DNA of 64,000 bases from Polydactylus sextarius (Eukaryota > Chordata > Actinopteri > Polynemidae). Of the stretch, positions 49,406 through 60,339 are shown piece by piece. Position numbers and translations under genes: made by a program. The notes beneath the pieces were generated by a model. The model had not been told where the DNA came from, did no database searches, and saw only the letters and a list, made by a program, of their open reading frames with translations. Within the stretch, counting starts at the first letter, position 1. Each line of letters starts with the position of its first letter. Location of the stretch: positions 23,893,598 to 23,957,597 of the forward strand of contig CM028907.1 of assembly GCA_016801845.1 (NCBI GenBank), given 5' to 3'.

Positions 49406-52035
49406 TCACTGTGATACAGGAGAGTTTAATACGTTTTGTTTGGCCTCTCTGACCTTCACCTCCATCATCTCTACAGCTTCATTTGGTTCAGTCTTTGAGC
49501 TCAAAGTTTTCTTCTTCCTGGATCCAAAACAACAAAGATTTAATATGATGAACTTCACAACAGTGAAACAGGATGTTTGAAGGAGAAAATCAAACTGATG
49601 GGTTTTATTGTTTTACCTCGTCCACAGACTCAAGAGCAGCAGTGGAATCAGCATCAGGACAATCAGAGTCAACCTGATGAGATTCATCATCATCACTGAG
49701 TTCACTAGAGATTGAGACCAACAGATAGGACATATTAGCTGTAGGATGAGATGATCAATCACTTTGTCAGGTGATGATGTCAGTCACTGTGTCCTTGTGT
49801 GATAGGATGGAGGTGTTTCTGTTTGTCTATGTACGTACATAATTTACCTGCTACAACAACCAGATGTAAGGTGGAGTTATAACATCCTAGTGTGTTCTGG
49901 GCTTCACAGTAATAATTCCCACTGTGTTCAAGTCTGATGTCAGTGATGGTGAAGATGTGTCCTGAAGCTTTTGGTGAGTCTTCATTCTCCTTGTACCAGG
50001 TGTAACTAGCTGCTGGGTTAGCATCACTGCTACAGGTCAGATTCACTGAACTGCCCTCCACTATCTGACCAGAGGGACTCACTGACACAGAGAGAAGCTT
50101 TGGAGCATCTGATAAACAATTAAATGTGTGGAAACATATTCCATTAATAATAGCATGCATGACCTGGAAGGACTTTTGTATAATGAAAAAACGTGACTTA
50201 CACTGGACATCAATGAATAGAGATGAAGAGTTCTGTCCATGTTTATTCACACATTTGCAGTGATATAACCCTCTGTCCTCAGAGTGGACAGAACTGAAAT
50301 GATAACTGTCTTTTTGTTCTTGAAGTGAGTTTTGGCTTTTGTTGTTGTTGTTGTACCAGGTGCAGGTGGCCTCTGGGTTAGCATCACTGCTACAGGTCAG
50401 ATTCACTGAACTGCCCTCCACTATCTGACCAGAGGGACTCACTGACACAGAGAGAAGCTTTGGAGCATCTGTTTGTATGAATATAAATTATTATAAGTTA
50501 ACAGTGCATTACATGTCATTTTAATTGAAGCTGGAGCAGCAGAGTTATCTTCACCACACTGGTAAGTCAGTTTTATTTAGACACCACCTGCTTCTTAAAT
50601 GTCAACAGTTTACAAACCACACAGCCAGTTTGTAATGCTTTTCAATAAAACTTGTAAGTTTAAAGCCCATGCTGAACAAAAACCCTGACGTCATTTATTT
50701 TCTCAGATTTTTCCACCACATGATGAATTAACTAAACTTAATGTGTTAGTTTGTATTTCACTCACATTTCACATCAATGAAGAGGTTTGCTGTCGTCCTT
50801 CCAAGATCATTCTCAGCTGCACAATGATACTGTCCAGAGTCTGATGACTGAATGAAACTGAAGACAAACTGTGGTTCTGTGCTGAGCCCCGTCTGGTTCT
50901 TGTACCAGGTGTATTTAGCTGCTGGGTTAGCATCACTGCTGCAGGTCAGAGTCACTGTAACACCCTCCTTGATGTCACCAGAGGGACTCAGAGACACAGA
51001 GAGAAGCTTTGGAGCATCTGGAGGAGGAAACATGAGGATATTGAACTTTATTATGAAAATGTTTGATTATTATTTTAACTTTAAATCCAGGACAACTGTT
51101 CAAAGTGAAAGTAAATATTCAGTGTCAATAGTTTATACAACATTTGTTCAGATATTAGACATAAAATGTGCAGTGGACAGTGATTCATATTAAAATGTTC
51201 TGTCTTGTAAGTTTGACATTGTGTTAGTGAAACTGTGGAGTAAACTCACACACTGAAGAGGAACGATAATCCTCATGTCCTTTAACAGCACAGGAATACA
51301 TGTTGTTATCATTAACAGAGACTGTATAAGAAAATGTTTCTTCATTCATTTTCTGTCCATTTCTGTACCAGACATATGAAGAACCATCAGTTACATCACA
51401 GCTGCTGTGACACCTCAGCTCTGTCTGGGTTGATGATCTTCTCACCACCTGGAAGTCTGGACGTGTGATGAAAAAAGAAATGAACTAAACTAGTAGAGTA
51501 GAATCACATCAACACACAAAGATTTACAGCATTGTTTCCTTGATGATGAATGACTGGAACCAAACTGATAAATATTCCAGTTAAATTGTTACCTCCAATA
51601 GAAGAATGTATTTTATATTTTAAAACAGTATAAATAAACCTGATTGAACTGATTTAAATTATCAGGTAAAGATGTTACCTCCAACAGACAAAGTGACTCC
51701 AGGTTCACCAGTAAATTTCCCTCCTGGTTGGTTTGTTTCAATCCTGAACTTGTACTCAGCTGAGTCTCTCTCTCTCAGGTCTGTGATTGTCAGAGAGCAG
51801 TTGTTCTGATCACAGTGATGCTGCACACGACCTGTGTAGTCTGGGTCTGTTCTCAGATCCACATAAATCCCATCACTCTGTTTTACAAACCAGAGTGTTT
51901 TTTCAACTATAGTTTTGACACCGTCCTGTCTGGTTGGGTATCTGTAGGAGCAGCTCATCACCACTGTTGATCCTTTTACAGCACAGATCTCAGTAGAAGA
52001 GTAAGTCACTCCCCAGTCACTCTGACCCTGAACCA
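49406..52035 (-). CDS. Proximal CD22-like unit: V, Ig2, three C2, membrane, tail
   Basis: This block alone would encode a complete ectodomain and anchor, but no leader exon was found beside it; the nearest is at 57616-57685. The V exon (119 codons) has Cys pairs (EIC, MSC, HHC, NNC) and ends its F strand with EYKFRIET. The Ig2 exon starts FQVVRRSSTQTELRC. The three C2 exons each start with APKLLSVS. An ATG lies in frame just before the V acceptor (52075) and gives a hydrophobic MNVIVVSAVLCV stretch, a possible alternative leader. Confidence 0.75.
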
Positions 52036-54340
52036 CTGTAACACAGAGCACAGCAGAAACCACAATCACATTCATGACAACAGAGTGAAATTTAAGGGAT
52101 CTTCTTCAATATGGAAACCTGCTACATGATAAAATTCATTTTAACATGTAGCACCATGTTAGCATTTAGCATTTAACAAAATACAGCACCGGGCCCTGAT
52201 ATGATCCATGCCTACTGGCTGAAGAAGCTAACTGCACTACATGAATGCCTAGCAGCACAGATGAACGATCTGCTGAGGCATGAGTCCCACCCAGAGTGGC
52301 CACCCAGGGCAGGACAGTCCTAATCCAGAAGGACCCCCAGAAGGGACCCATTCCATCCAACTACCGGCCAATAACTTGCCTCTGCACAACATGGAAGGCC
52401 CTGTTAGGCATCATTGTGGCTAAAATGAGTAAGCATGTGGCTCAATACATGAGAGGGGCTCAAAAGGGAATTGGTAGCAACACCAGAGGAGCCAAGCACC
52501 AACTGCTGGTCTATAGAGCAGTCGCTCGAGACTGTAAGAACAGACAGACCAACCTGTGCTTTGCCTGGATTGACTACAAGTAAGCCTACAACTCAATGCC
52601 TCACTCATGGATACTGGAATGTCTTGAACTGTATAAGATCAGGACCAGGACCCTAACAGGGCCTTCATCCAGAACTCAATGGGAATGTGGAAGACAACCC
52701 TTGAGGCTGACTCAAAGCCAATAGCCCAAGTCAACATCAAGTGTGGCATACACCAAGGCAATACACTATCACCACTGCTGTTCTGCATAGGCCTTGGCCC
52801 CCTCAGTCAGATCATCACAAAGAGTGGATATGGGTACCAATTCCAAAGTGGAGCAACAATCAGCCACCTGCTCTATATGGATGACATCATGCTGTACGCC
52901 AGGAATGAGCGAGAAATCGACTCACTAATCCACACCACCAGGATCTACAGTAATGACATAAGGATGTCCTTTGGATTGGATAAGTGTGGCCAGATGGTCT
53001 CAAAGAGAGGCAAGGTGATCAGAACTGAAGGGGTCGACCTACCAGAGGGCAACATAGGTGATATCCAAGACAGCTACAAGTACCTTGGTATCCCACAAGC
53101 TAATGGAAACAATGAGGAGGCCACAAGGAAGTCAGCCACAACCAAATACCTCCAGAGAGTAAGGCAAGTCCTGAAAAGTCAACTGAATGGCAAGAACAAG
53201 ATCCAAGCCATTAACATGTATGCACTGCCAGTCATCAGATACCCTGCTGGGATCATAAGCTGGCTAAAGGTGACAGAGGCCACTAATATCAAGACAAGAA
53301 AGCTCCTCACCATGCACGGAGGGTTTCACCCCAAATCCAGCACCCTGACACTGTATGCTGAGCAGAAAGAGGGAGGCCAAGGACTCGTGAGTGTCAAGGC
53401 CACGATCCAGAATGAAACATCGAACATCCAAGAATACATCAAGAAAATGGCTGCTAAGTGAATGTCTTGGGCAGCAGAAACCCAATGAGAGTGCAGAGGA
53501 AGAGGAGCAGACAACTTGAGGGATAAGCCCTACATGGAACGTACCACTGTCAAATTGAAGAAGTAGCTGATATCAAAAAAGACCTACCAGTGGCTGGAAA
53601 AGGCTGGACTTACAGACAGCACAGAGGCACTAATCATGGCAGCACAAGAACAGGCCCTAGGTACAAGAGCCATAGAGGCCTAGATCTACCACAGTAGACC
53701 AGACCCAAGGTGCAGACTGTGCAAAGATGCCCCTGAGATAGTCCAGCACATAGAGGCAGGGTGTAAGATGCTAGCCGGGTCAGCATACATGGAGAATCAC
53801 AACCAGGTAGCGGGAATAGTGTACAGGAACATCTGTACTCAGTATGGAATAGAAGTACCTAAAATCCCAATGGGCTGTGCCACAGAAGGTGGCTGAGAAC
53901 AGCAGTGTCAAAGTTCTGACTTCAGCTTCCAGACTGACAAACAGCTCCTGGTTAACCAACCGGACATAGTGGTGGTGGACAAAGTGCAGAAGAAGGCAGT
54001 GGTGATAGATGTGGCGATACCAGCTGACGGCCACTTCAGAAAGAAGAAACACAAAAAGGTTGAAAAGTACCAAGGGCTGAAAGAACAGCTGGAACAGATG
54101 TGGAAGGTCAAGGCGAGCGTGGTCCCTGTGGTAGTAGGAGCACTTGGGTCAGTGACCCACAAACTGGGAGAGTTACTCCAACAGATCCCAGGAACAACAT
54201 CTGAAGCCTCAGTCCAGAAGAGCGCAGTCCTAGGAACAGCTAAGATACTGTGCAGAACCCTCAAACTCCCAAGCCTCTGGTAGAGGACCCTAGCTTGAGA
54301 TTAACACACACAGATACCACCCAGGAAGGTGAGAGGGAGA

Positions 54341-54390
<50 letters not shown>

Positions 54391-57300
54391 CAGAAAAAAT
54401 GAATGATTTCTCCCTCTTTAGAGAAGCCCTGAAAGGAATTATTTTTTGTTAAGAACTAATTCTTTGTAAAACCTGACTTCCTAAAGTATTCCTGACAGAT
54501 CTATTTGCTGCGCATTGTCCCCCTCCTCACCCTGTTTCTTGTCTGTCTTCACTTCACTCTGTCAAACAAGGCAGAGCTGCTCAAAAAATATTTAATAAAA
54601 GTCTCCAGCAGATGGTGCTATGTAAGTTAAATTGTGTAGAGTAAACTCACACACTGAAGGAGAGCAGGTACCCTCATGTCCTTTAACAGCACAGGAATAT
54701 TCCTGTTTAGGATCAATGTAGCCTGAATACTGAGATGATCCTTCATGAATGATGTGTTGATTCTTGTACCAGATGTAGGATAGACCACCAGGTAGATCAC
54801 AACTGCTCTGACACCTGAGGACTGTGTAGGTAGAAGAGGGGTGAATCACTGTTCCTGTCACCTTCACCTGTAAACCTGTAAATGTCAATAAGAAACAAAA
54901 GTCTTCATTCAACACTGAACTGTCAACTCACACAGATGCCAGCACACACACTCACTCAGAATAAACATTACAGGATGTTGAATGTTTGGAAATAAATGAA
55001 TATTTCCAAATGTCTCTTGTCATCACTGTATCCAGGCTGACAGTCATAGCTGTGTTGAGCTGTGTATTCCTCTCTTCACTCTTCACTTTGATGATTTCAT
55101 CAGGATTTTATATGAATAAAATTGTGACTATCAGAGAAATAACACTGTTACCTCCTTCCTACATTTATATGTGGACATCTTCTCTCCTACAGATCTCTGA
55201 ACTGACTTCAACTGTTTCTTCATCCAGACCAACTAGTTGTCTCTTAGAGTTGGTTTCAACCAGACTGTTCAGGGAAGTCTTACCTTTAATTAACATTTCC
55301 ATCCTAGATCTGATCAGTGTATCTTTATTAACAGGCTACATAACACACACTTTTAAAGTTGCAGTGATTAAGTCTTTACTTGAAAAACTCACCACTGATC
55401 CAGATGTTCTAGCTGATTATAGATACATATCAAATATCTCTTTATTTCTAAAATCTGCTGCTCTGTGAACTTCCTCTCTCTTCATACATTTACATGTCTC
55501 TACTACGTGTTATTAAGTTTGTGTCTTCTCTCTCCCGTAGTTTGTGTTTTTCCTTTCTCTCTGTCTCTGTCCTCATTCTGTAGATATCTCTGACTCCAGA
55601 GCAGCAGGATTCACATCTGACACTGTTACTCAACTATTGTTGTTGTTATCATCTACTGATGCTGGCACTGCTGTGATATCAATGATCACACACCTACAGG
55701 TACTGTGATTCTCACTGGGGCAGCCATTCTGAAGGAGCTTGAAAGTAGCAGTATAAAACAGTTATTACTGGTGAGATCAATGTATTTTATATTTTAAAAC
55801 AATACAAATAAACCTGATTGAACTTATTTAAATGATCAGATAAAGATGTTACCTCCAACAGACAAAGTGACTCCAGGTGAACCAGTAAATTTCCCTCCTG
55901 GTTGGTTTGTTTCAAACCTAAACTGGTACTTAGCTGAGTCTTCCTCCCTCAGGTCTGTGATTGTCAGAGTGCAGCTCTTCTGATCACAGAGATGCTGCAC
56001 ACGACCTTTGTAGGCTGAGTGTGTTTTAAGAGCCACAGGTTCCTTACCCTGCTGTTCAATATACCACAGCCTTTTCTGAACTCTAGTTTTAATCTTGTTC
56101 ATCATGATTGGGTATCTGTAGGAGCAGCTCATCACCACTGTTGATCCTTTTACAGCACAGATCTCAGTAGAAGAGTAAGTCGCTCCCCAGTCACTCTGAC
56201 CCTGAACCACTGAAACACAAAGCACAGCAGAAACCACAATCACATTCACAACAGCAGAGTGAAATTTAATGGATCTTCTTCAATATGGAAACTGTGAAGG
56301 AAAAATCCAGACCTTTATATTAAATACCTGGCATGACATGCGTAACCTCCCTACGGTTCACCTTAAGGGTAGAGGGTGAAACTAGAGTTACACACCTTCA
56401 CATAGTTATTATATTAAAAGGGGTTTAAGGGTCATATATCCTGTACTAAAAAGATATTATTGTATTGGGTTAGTCTTTTATTTATAGTGAACCATGGCAC
56501 CTGTATTCCCTTTATTAAAGTCATAAAACTAATCTGAGAGCACCCATGCATAATGAGTGAAAACTGAATGTACTTCCATGTAACAGGCAACATCAGTTAG
56601 ACCTTGAGGTGAGACAGATTCAAATCCTCAGTTTCCTGGGAGAACATCAGAAGTGGTCTTCGCTATGCACAGCATGCTCATGTGCTTTACGCTAAGGCCA
56701 TTTCTCCTGATATCAGTAAACTTTATACAACTTAAGACATCTGAGTCTTCAGTATCTTCCTGACTGCCCCAGCTTCCTGGTGCAGAACAGAAACCTGCTA
56801 CATGATAAAATACATTTCACAAAACTACTCATCTCACCACTTCTCACTGCAAGTTTATAGGACAAAGATGTCTGTAATATTGTTATAGTGACCGGTTCTT
56901 AAATAAAAAAAAAATAAAACAACAAACAAACCTAAGCCACTGAAGAGCTGCTGTATATGGGTACTTATAGTAGTTGACATGTTGTTTTCCGGTTCCAATG
57001 AATGAATGAAACAGCATCATATGCAGTTGCCAACCAATCAGAGCAATGAAACGTGTGAAGTAGCGAATCAACAAACAGTGTGAGAGCAGCTGTTTGTTCC
57101 TGTTTTAGAGAAAATATGCTGTCCAGTTCATTTATACTGTCTCTTTAATTCTCTCTGTTCACTCTGTGGTCTGGTTGGTGCAGAGTTTAAAAAAACAGAA
57201 GAGTCGTATTTCACACATCACTGTATGTGAGATTTCATAGAGCTAGACAGATCAATGTTGACTATACATGGCAATGAAAAAAATCACACTGACAATTAAG

Positions 57301-57685
57301 TGCTGAGGTTTAGTTCCTGTTTTTTGAGCTCTTGGTCAGTGTTTTCTTGTTCTTTCAGACAGAATATTCAGACATTTGCAGATAAAAGTTGAAGTTACTG
57401 AATCCTTCAGATGAAACACTTACAGCTCCATTTACACAGTGAATTGAAACAGCACTACCCTTACTGTGAAATAATACACAACACTTACATGTGGAGGTTA
57501 AAACACACTGAGAGAACAACTGAGGAGTTTATTCATTTATTTATTGAAAAGTGATTTATCTCATTGACAGTAAGTTCACTAAGAGCCCTTCAAAGTAAAT
57601 GTAGATGTACATTACCTGGTACAGTGAGAAGAAGGACGACCAATCCACTGGCTGCTGCTGTTAAACTCATAGCTGCTCCTCTCAT
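49406..57685 (-). CDS. CD22/Siglec-like Ig receptor, two V modules, short tail
   Basis: This is a cell-surface immunoglobulin-superfamily receptor of the fish CD22-like group, likely on leukocytes. Predicted coding exons, 5' to 3' on the minus strand: 57685-57616 leader, 56209-55853 V-set, 54875-54651 Ig2, 52035-51679 V-set, 51456-51250 Ig2, 51017-50766, 50468-50202 and 50108-49848 C2-type, 49704-49617 membrane, 49517-49406 tail. All Ig exons are phase 1-1, so any can be skipped without a frameshift. The full join gives 2196 bases and 731 aa. The leader is MRGAAMSLTAAASG plus a hydrophobic run. Ig exons show paired Cys and WYKN/WYKE and YHC/YYC motifs. The membrane segment contains an Arg (MMMNLIRLTLIVLML) and is followed by KKK. 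The tail has no Tyr, so no ITIM. Whether both V modules are used in one mRNA is unknown. Confidence 0.75.
52166..54388 (+). mobile_element. LINE with restriction-like endonuclease, between Ig modules
   Basis: The element lies opposite to the CD22-like gene. Its reverse transcriptase shows NYRPITCLCTTWK, FAWIDYK (catalytic Asp) followed by an in-frame stop at 52580, GIHQGNTLSPLLF and the catalytic box YMDDIMLYA. The C-terminus has a CRLCKD...HIEAGC zinc knuckle and PDIVVVDKVQKKAVVIDVAI, the PD...D core of a restriction-like endonuclease, ending CRTLKLPSLW. This places it in the R2/R4/Dong-type group (fish Rex6-like). It is truncated at the 5' end, with several stops and frameshifts, so inactive. 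It ends at a long (TA)n run (54344-54388), possibly its target or tail. Confidence 0.85.
54651..57685 (-). CDS. Leader exon and distal V + Ig2 module
   Basis: The leader exon (57685-57616) ends CCAG/GTAATG in phase 1, and the V exon (56209-55853) opens TGGTTCAGG, joining to VVQGQSDWGATY. The Ig2 exon (54875-54651) begins GLQVKVTGTVIHPSS and ends at the same donor type as the proximal copy. Both exons are intact and in phase. The V domain is close to the proximal one but differs in the C-D loops (MMNKIKTRVQ against RQDGVKTIVE). No membrane exon follows before the LINE at 54300, so this module needs the proximal exons to make a membrane protein. Confidence 0.7.
55060..55480 (+). mobile_element. 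L2-type LINE relic inside the CD22-like gene
   Basis: A plus-strand frame includes NKIVTIREITLLPPS, then RPTSCLLELVSTRLFREVLP, LLTGYITHTFKVAVIKSLLE and DPDVLADYRYISNISLFLK. These are the start of the reverse-transcriptase domain of fish L2-like elements. The catalytic boxes are missing. It sits in the intron between the distal V and Ig2 exons. Confidence 0.8.
56291..56785. mobile_element. Insertion of about 490 bases before the distal V exon
   Basis: The flank of the proximal V exon reads ATATGGAAAC directly into CTGCTACATGATAAAA (about 52107-52136). In the distal copy the same two parts are separated: ATATGGAAAC ends near 56291 and CTGCTACATGATAAAA begins near 56786. The inserted text has no recognised domain. 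GAAAC occurs at both edges, a possible short target duplication. Confidence 0.55.
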
Positions 57686-58189
57686 CTCTCTGTGTGACTT
57701 CAGAGACAATAAAACACATCGGCCAGTAAACGATGTACGCAAGAAATATCAGTCCTGTCAATAAACAATTCAACTGATCATAGAGAAAGACAACGTTGGT
57801 CTGTGGGAAGCAGAGGCAGAGTGAGCAGAGGACAGAAGTCAAGCTGTTAAAACAGGGAGGACTTCCTCTTCACACTCTTAATATTCATGAAGTCACTAAG
57901 TACAGACGTCTTCTGGGCTCTGTGACTGTCTCTTGTTGTCATAATGGTGAACTGCAGTGTAAAGACGTGTCTTTAAAGGGCTCATAAACACATTTTTTAA
58001 TGTTGTAAACTGTTTGACGTCTCCAATTATACGTTAATGCTGCCATTGTATTATCAGTGGCATTTCTGTGGAAAAGTCCATTAGAAAAGTTAAGCAGAGA
58101 TGATCAAATGTGTGTTTCGTCTGTTTCGTCTTCCTCTCACATGGTTTGTATTTGATTTTCCAGTTGGAAATTAAAGAGGTGTAGGAAGA

Positions 58190-59805
58190 GGAGTCAAAGT
58201 CAAAGTCAAAGTGAACTTTATTGTCAATCACACTATGTAGCAGTCATTACACAGGGGATCGAAATTGCGTTTCCTCAAAACTCCAGATGTGCAATTTAAC
58301 ATTTAACATTCAACACACATTTACAGCACACAGGTAGCATAAAGTCCAGGCGGCATCAACACTATTTCCATAAACACAAGATACACAGACAGACAAAGCA
58401 ATGGACACATACATACATACATACTTTACCAGTCAAAAGGAAGTGAGGGAGCCTGTGATATATATGTAGTGATAATAATAATATGAAAGTGCAAAGTGCG
58501 CGTTTGCCAGATGGTAGGGGAGAACAGTTTGTGTGCTGGGTGGGTGTTGTCCTTGAAAGGTATTGATGTCTCTCTCTTGCAGCAGGATGTGTATAAGTCT
58601 TGTATGGGTGGTTGGGCTGATCTGGTGATCTTTTCTTCTGTCCTCACCACCCTCTGTAACGCCTTCTTGTCCGCAGCAGAGCAGCTGCTGTACCAGACTG
58701 AGAGGCTGTTGGTAAGGATGCTCTTAATGGCACCCCTGTAGAAGGTAGTGAGTGGAGAAGGGGGGAGGTTGGCTCTCCTCATCCTGCAGAGGAAGTGGAG
58801 CCGTTGCTGTGCTTTTTTTGACAATGAAGGTAGTGTTGGTTGTCTATGTCAGGTCATTTATGATATGCACCCCCAGGAACTTGATGCTTTTCACAGACTC
58901 CACAGCACTGCCATAGATGTTGAGTGGGGTGTGTGACACGAGTTTCTTCCTGAAGTCCACTGTTATCTCTTTTATATTGTTGATGTTGAGTTGTAGGTTG
59001 TTTGTGTCACACCAGTTGATGAGTTGATGCACCTCCTCTCTGTAGGTGGAGTCATCGTCATCACTGATGAGGCCCACCACTGTTTGTGTCATCTGCGAAC
59101 TTTATGATGTGGTTCAAGGTGTATCTGGCACTGCAGTCGTGTGTCATCAATGTGAACAGCAGAGGGCTCAGCACACATCCCTGGGGGACCCTGGTGTTAA
59201 TGATGGTGGTCTCAGAGGAACTGTTTCAAACTCTTATAGTCTGTGGTCTGTCGGTGAGGAAGTCCAGTAGCCAGTTGTGTAGTGGAGTGCTGATGCCTAT
59301 GTCACTGAGTTTATTCACCAGGTGTTGAGGGATGACTGTGTTGAAGGTGACGCTGAAATCGGTGAACAGTCTCCGCACGTAACTGTTTTTGTTCTCTAGA
59401 TGATTCAGGCATAGGTGGAGTGTTGTTGCTATGGCAACGCCAATGGAGCGCTTGGGACGGTATGCAAACTGGAACGGGTCAAGTGTAGTAGGGAGACTGA
59501 ATGTTATGTGGGCTTTAACCAGTCTTTCAAAGCACTTCATCATAATGGGAGTGAGTGCTATGGGTCGGTAATCATTCAGTGTTGTGGCTAGGGATTTCTT
59601 GGGTAGCGGTACAATAGTGGTTGCTTTGAAACCTGCTGGTATGACGGCTTGACTCAGAGAGGTGTTGAAGATATCTGTGAGAACGTCTGTAAATGAGTCA
59701 GCACAGTCTCTAAGCACACACCCGAGTATGTTATCAGGACCTGCAGCTTTCCTGGGGTTCACCCTGTATGGGGTCCTCCGCACATCAGCTGGGTCCAGTG
59801 TAAGG
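58190..59805 (-). mobile_element. 5'-truncated LINE inserted in the duplicated segment
   Basis: The minus strand encodes a fish non-LTR reverse transcriptase: NPRKAAGPDNI, PLPKKSLATTLNDYRPIAL, DPFQFAYRPKRS, FTDFSVTFNTV, then after a frameshift KFADDTN near 59105-59080, INWCDTNNLQLN, VDFRKKL and KSIKFLGVHI. The end carries KKAQQRLHFLCRMRRANLPP, with NSLSVWYSSCSAADKKALQRV. The 3' end is a (TTTGAC)n repeat (58194-58213). Several frame breaks make it inactive. The clade was not fixed; it resembles the Rex1/Babar or related CR1-type fish elements. Confidence 0.85.
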
Positions 59806-59972
59806 GGAGGAAGGGGGAGGAGAGAGACTTTGTTGTTGGTTTCATTTTGATAAACATGAACCTGTCACATCTCTGCAGCTAAAAAATCTCTCAGTGTCTT
59901 TGCATCAGTAAAAATTGATTATAGTGTTAAACGTCCCTGCCTCGTGCTTTTACATGTGTGTGTTTGTGTCAG

Positions 59973-60060
59973 GTGGTCTGGACGCTGAGGTTGGAGAAAG
60001 AGGAAAGTCTTTCTGTGACAGCTGCTGTGTTTGGCCAGAGCTCTGCTGACACAAGCCGAG
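59973..60060 (+). pseudogene. Broken copy of abcc10 exon 19 (NBD2 signature exon)
   Basis: This is 88 bases against 98 in abcc10 (39994-40091), and opens with the same GGLDAEVGERGKSF reading. A 10-base deletion removes the VGQR part of the signature motif and shifts the frame. The acceptor (TTTGTGTCAG) and donor (GAG/GTGAG) are both preserved. No other abcc10 exon is found nearby. Confidence 0.85.
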
Positions 60061-60339
60061 GTGAGACTTCGACCAGCATCCAGCATAGTGTTGTTGCCAT
60101 GGTGCAGTGTGAGAGGCAGCCAGTTTGACAGCAGCATCTCATTTTTGTTATTTTTGTCCTCTTTTACCTAAACTTTTCAACATTTTAACTAAAACGTTCT
60201 TCCTTTTTATCAAGGCGGCTTTTTTCATGTTTTTTTTTTTTTGTCCTTTTCTTTTCTTTTATCATGTTTTTTTTTTGCCTGTTTTTGTTTGACAACCAGA
60301 GCAGTTGAGCTGTTAGTGATCAGCTGATGACACTGTGCT

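Larger units (their letters stand above)
58121..60086 (+). repeat. Duplicate of abcc10 intron 18 / exon 19 region, split by a LINE
   Basis: 58121-58189 matches abcc10 intron 18 from 39739 (TTTCGTCTTCCTCTCACATG), and 59806-60086 continues that match through exon 19 into intron 19 (TTGATTATAGTGTTAAAC, CATGTGTGTGTTTGTGTCAG). A minus-strand LINE fills the gap. The order and direction are the same as in abcc10. Confidence 0.85.

Noticed and set aside
53780..54264. Minus-strand frames of 97-118 codons over the REL-type LINE
   Set aside because: Antisense shadows of the endonuclease domain on the plus strand.
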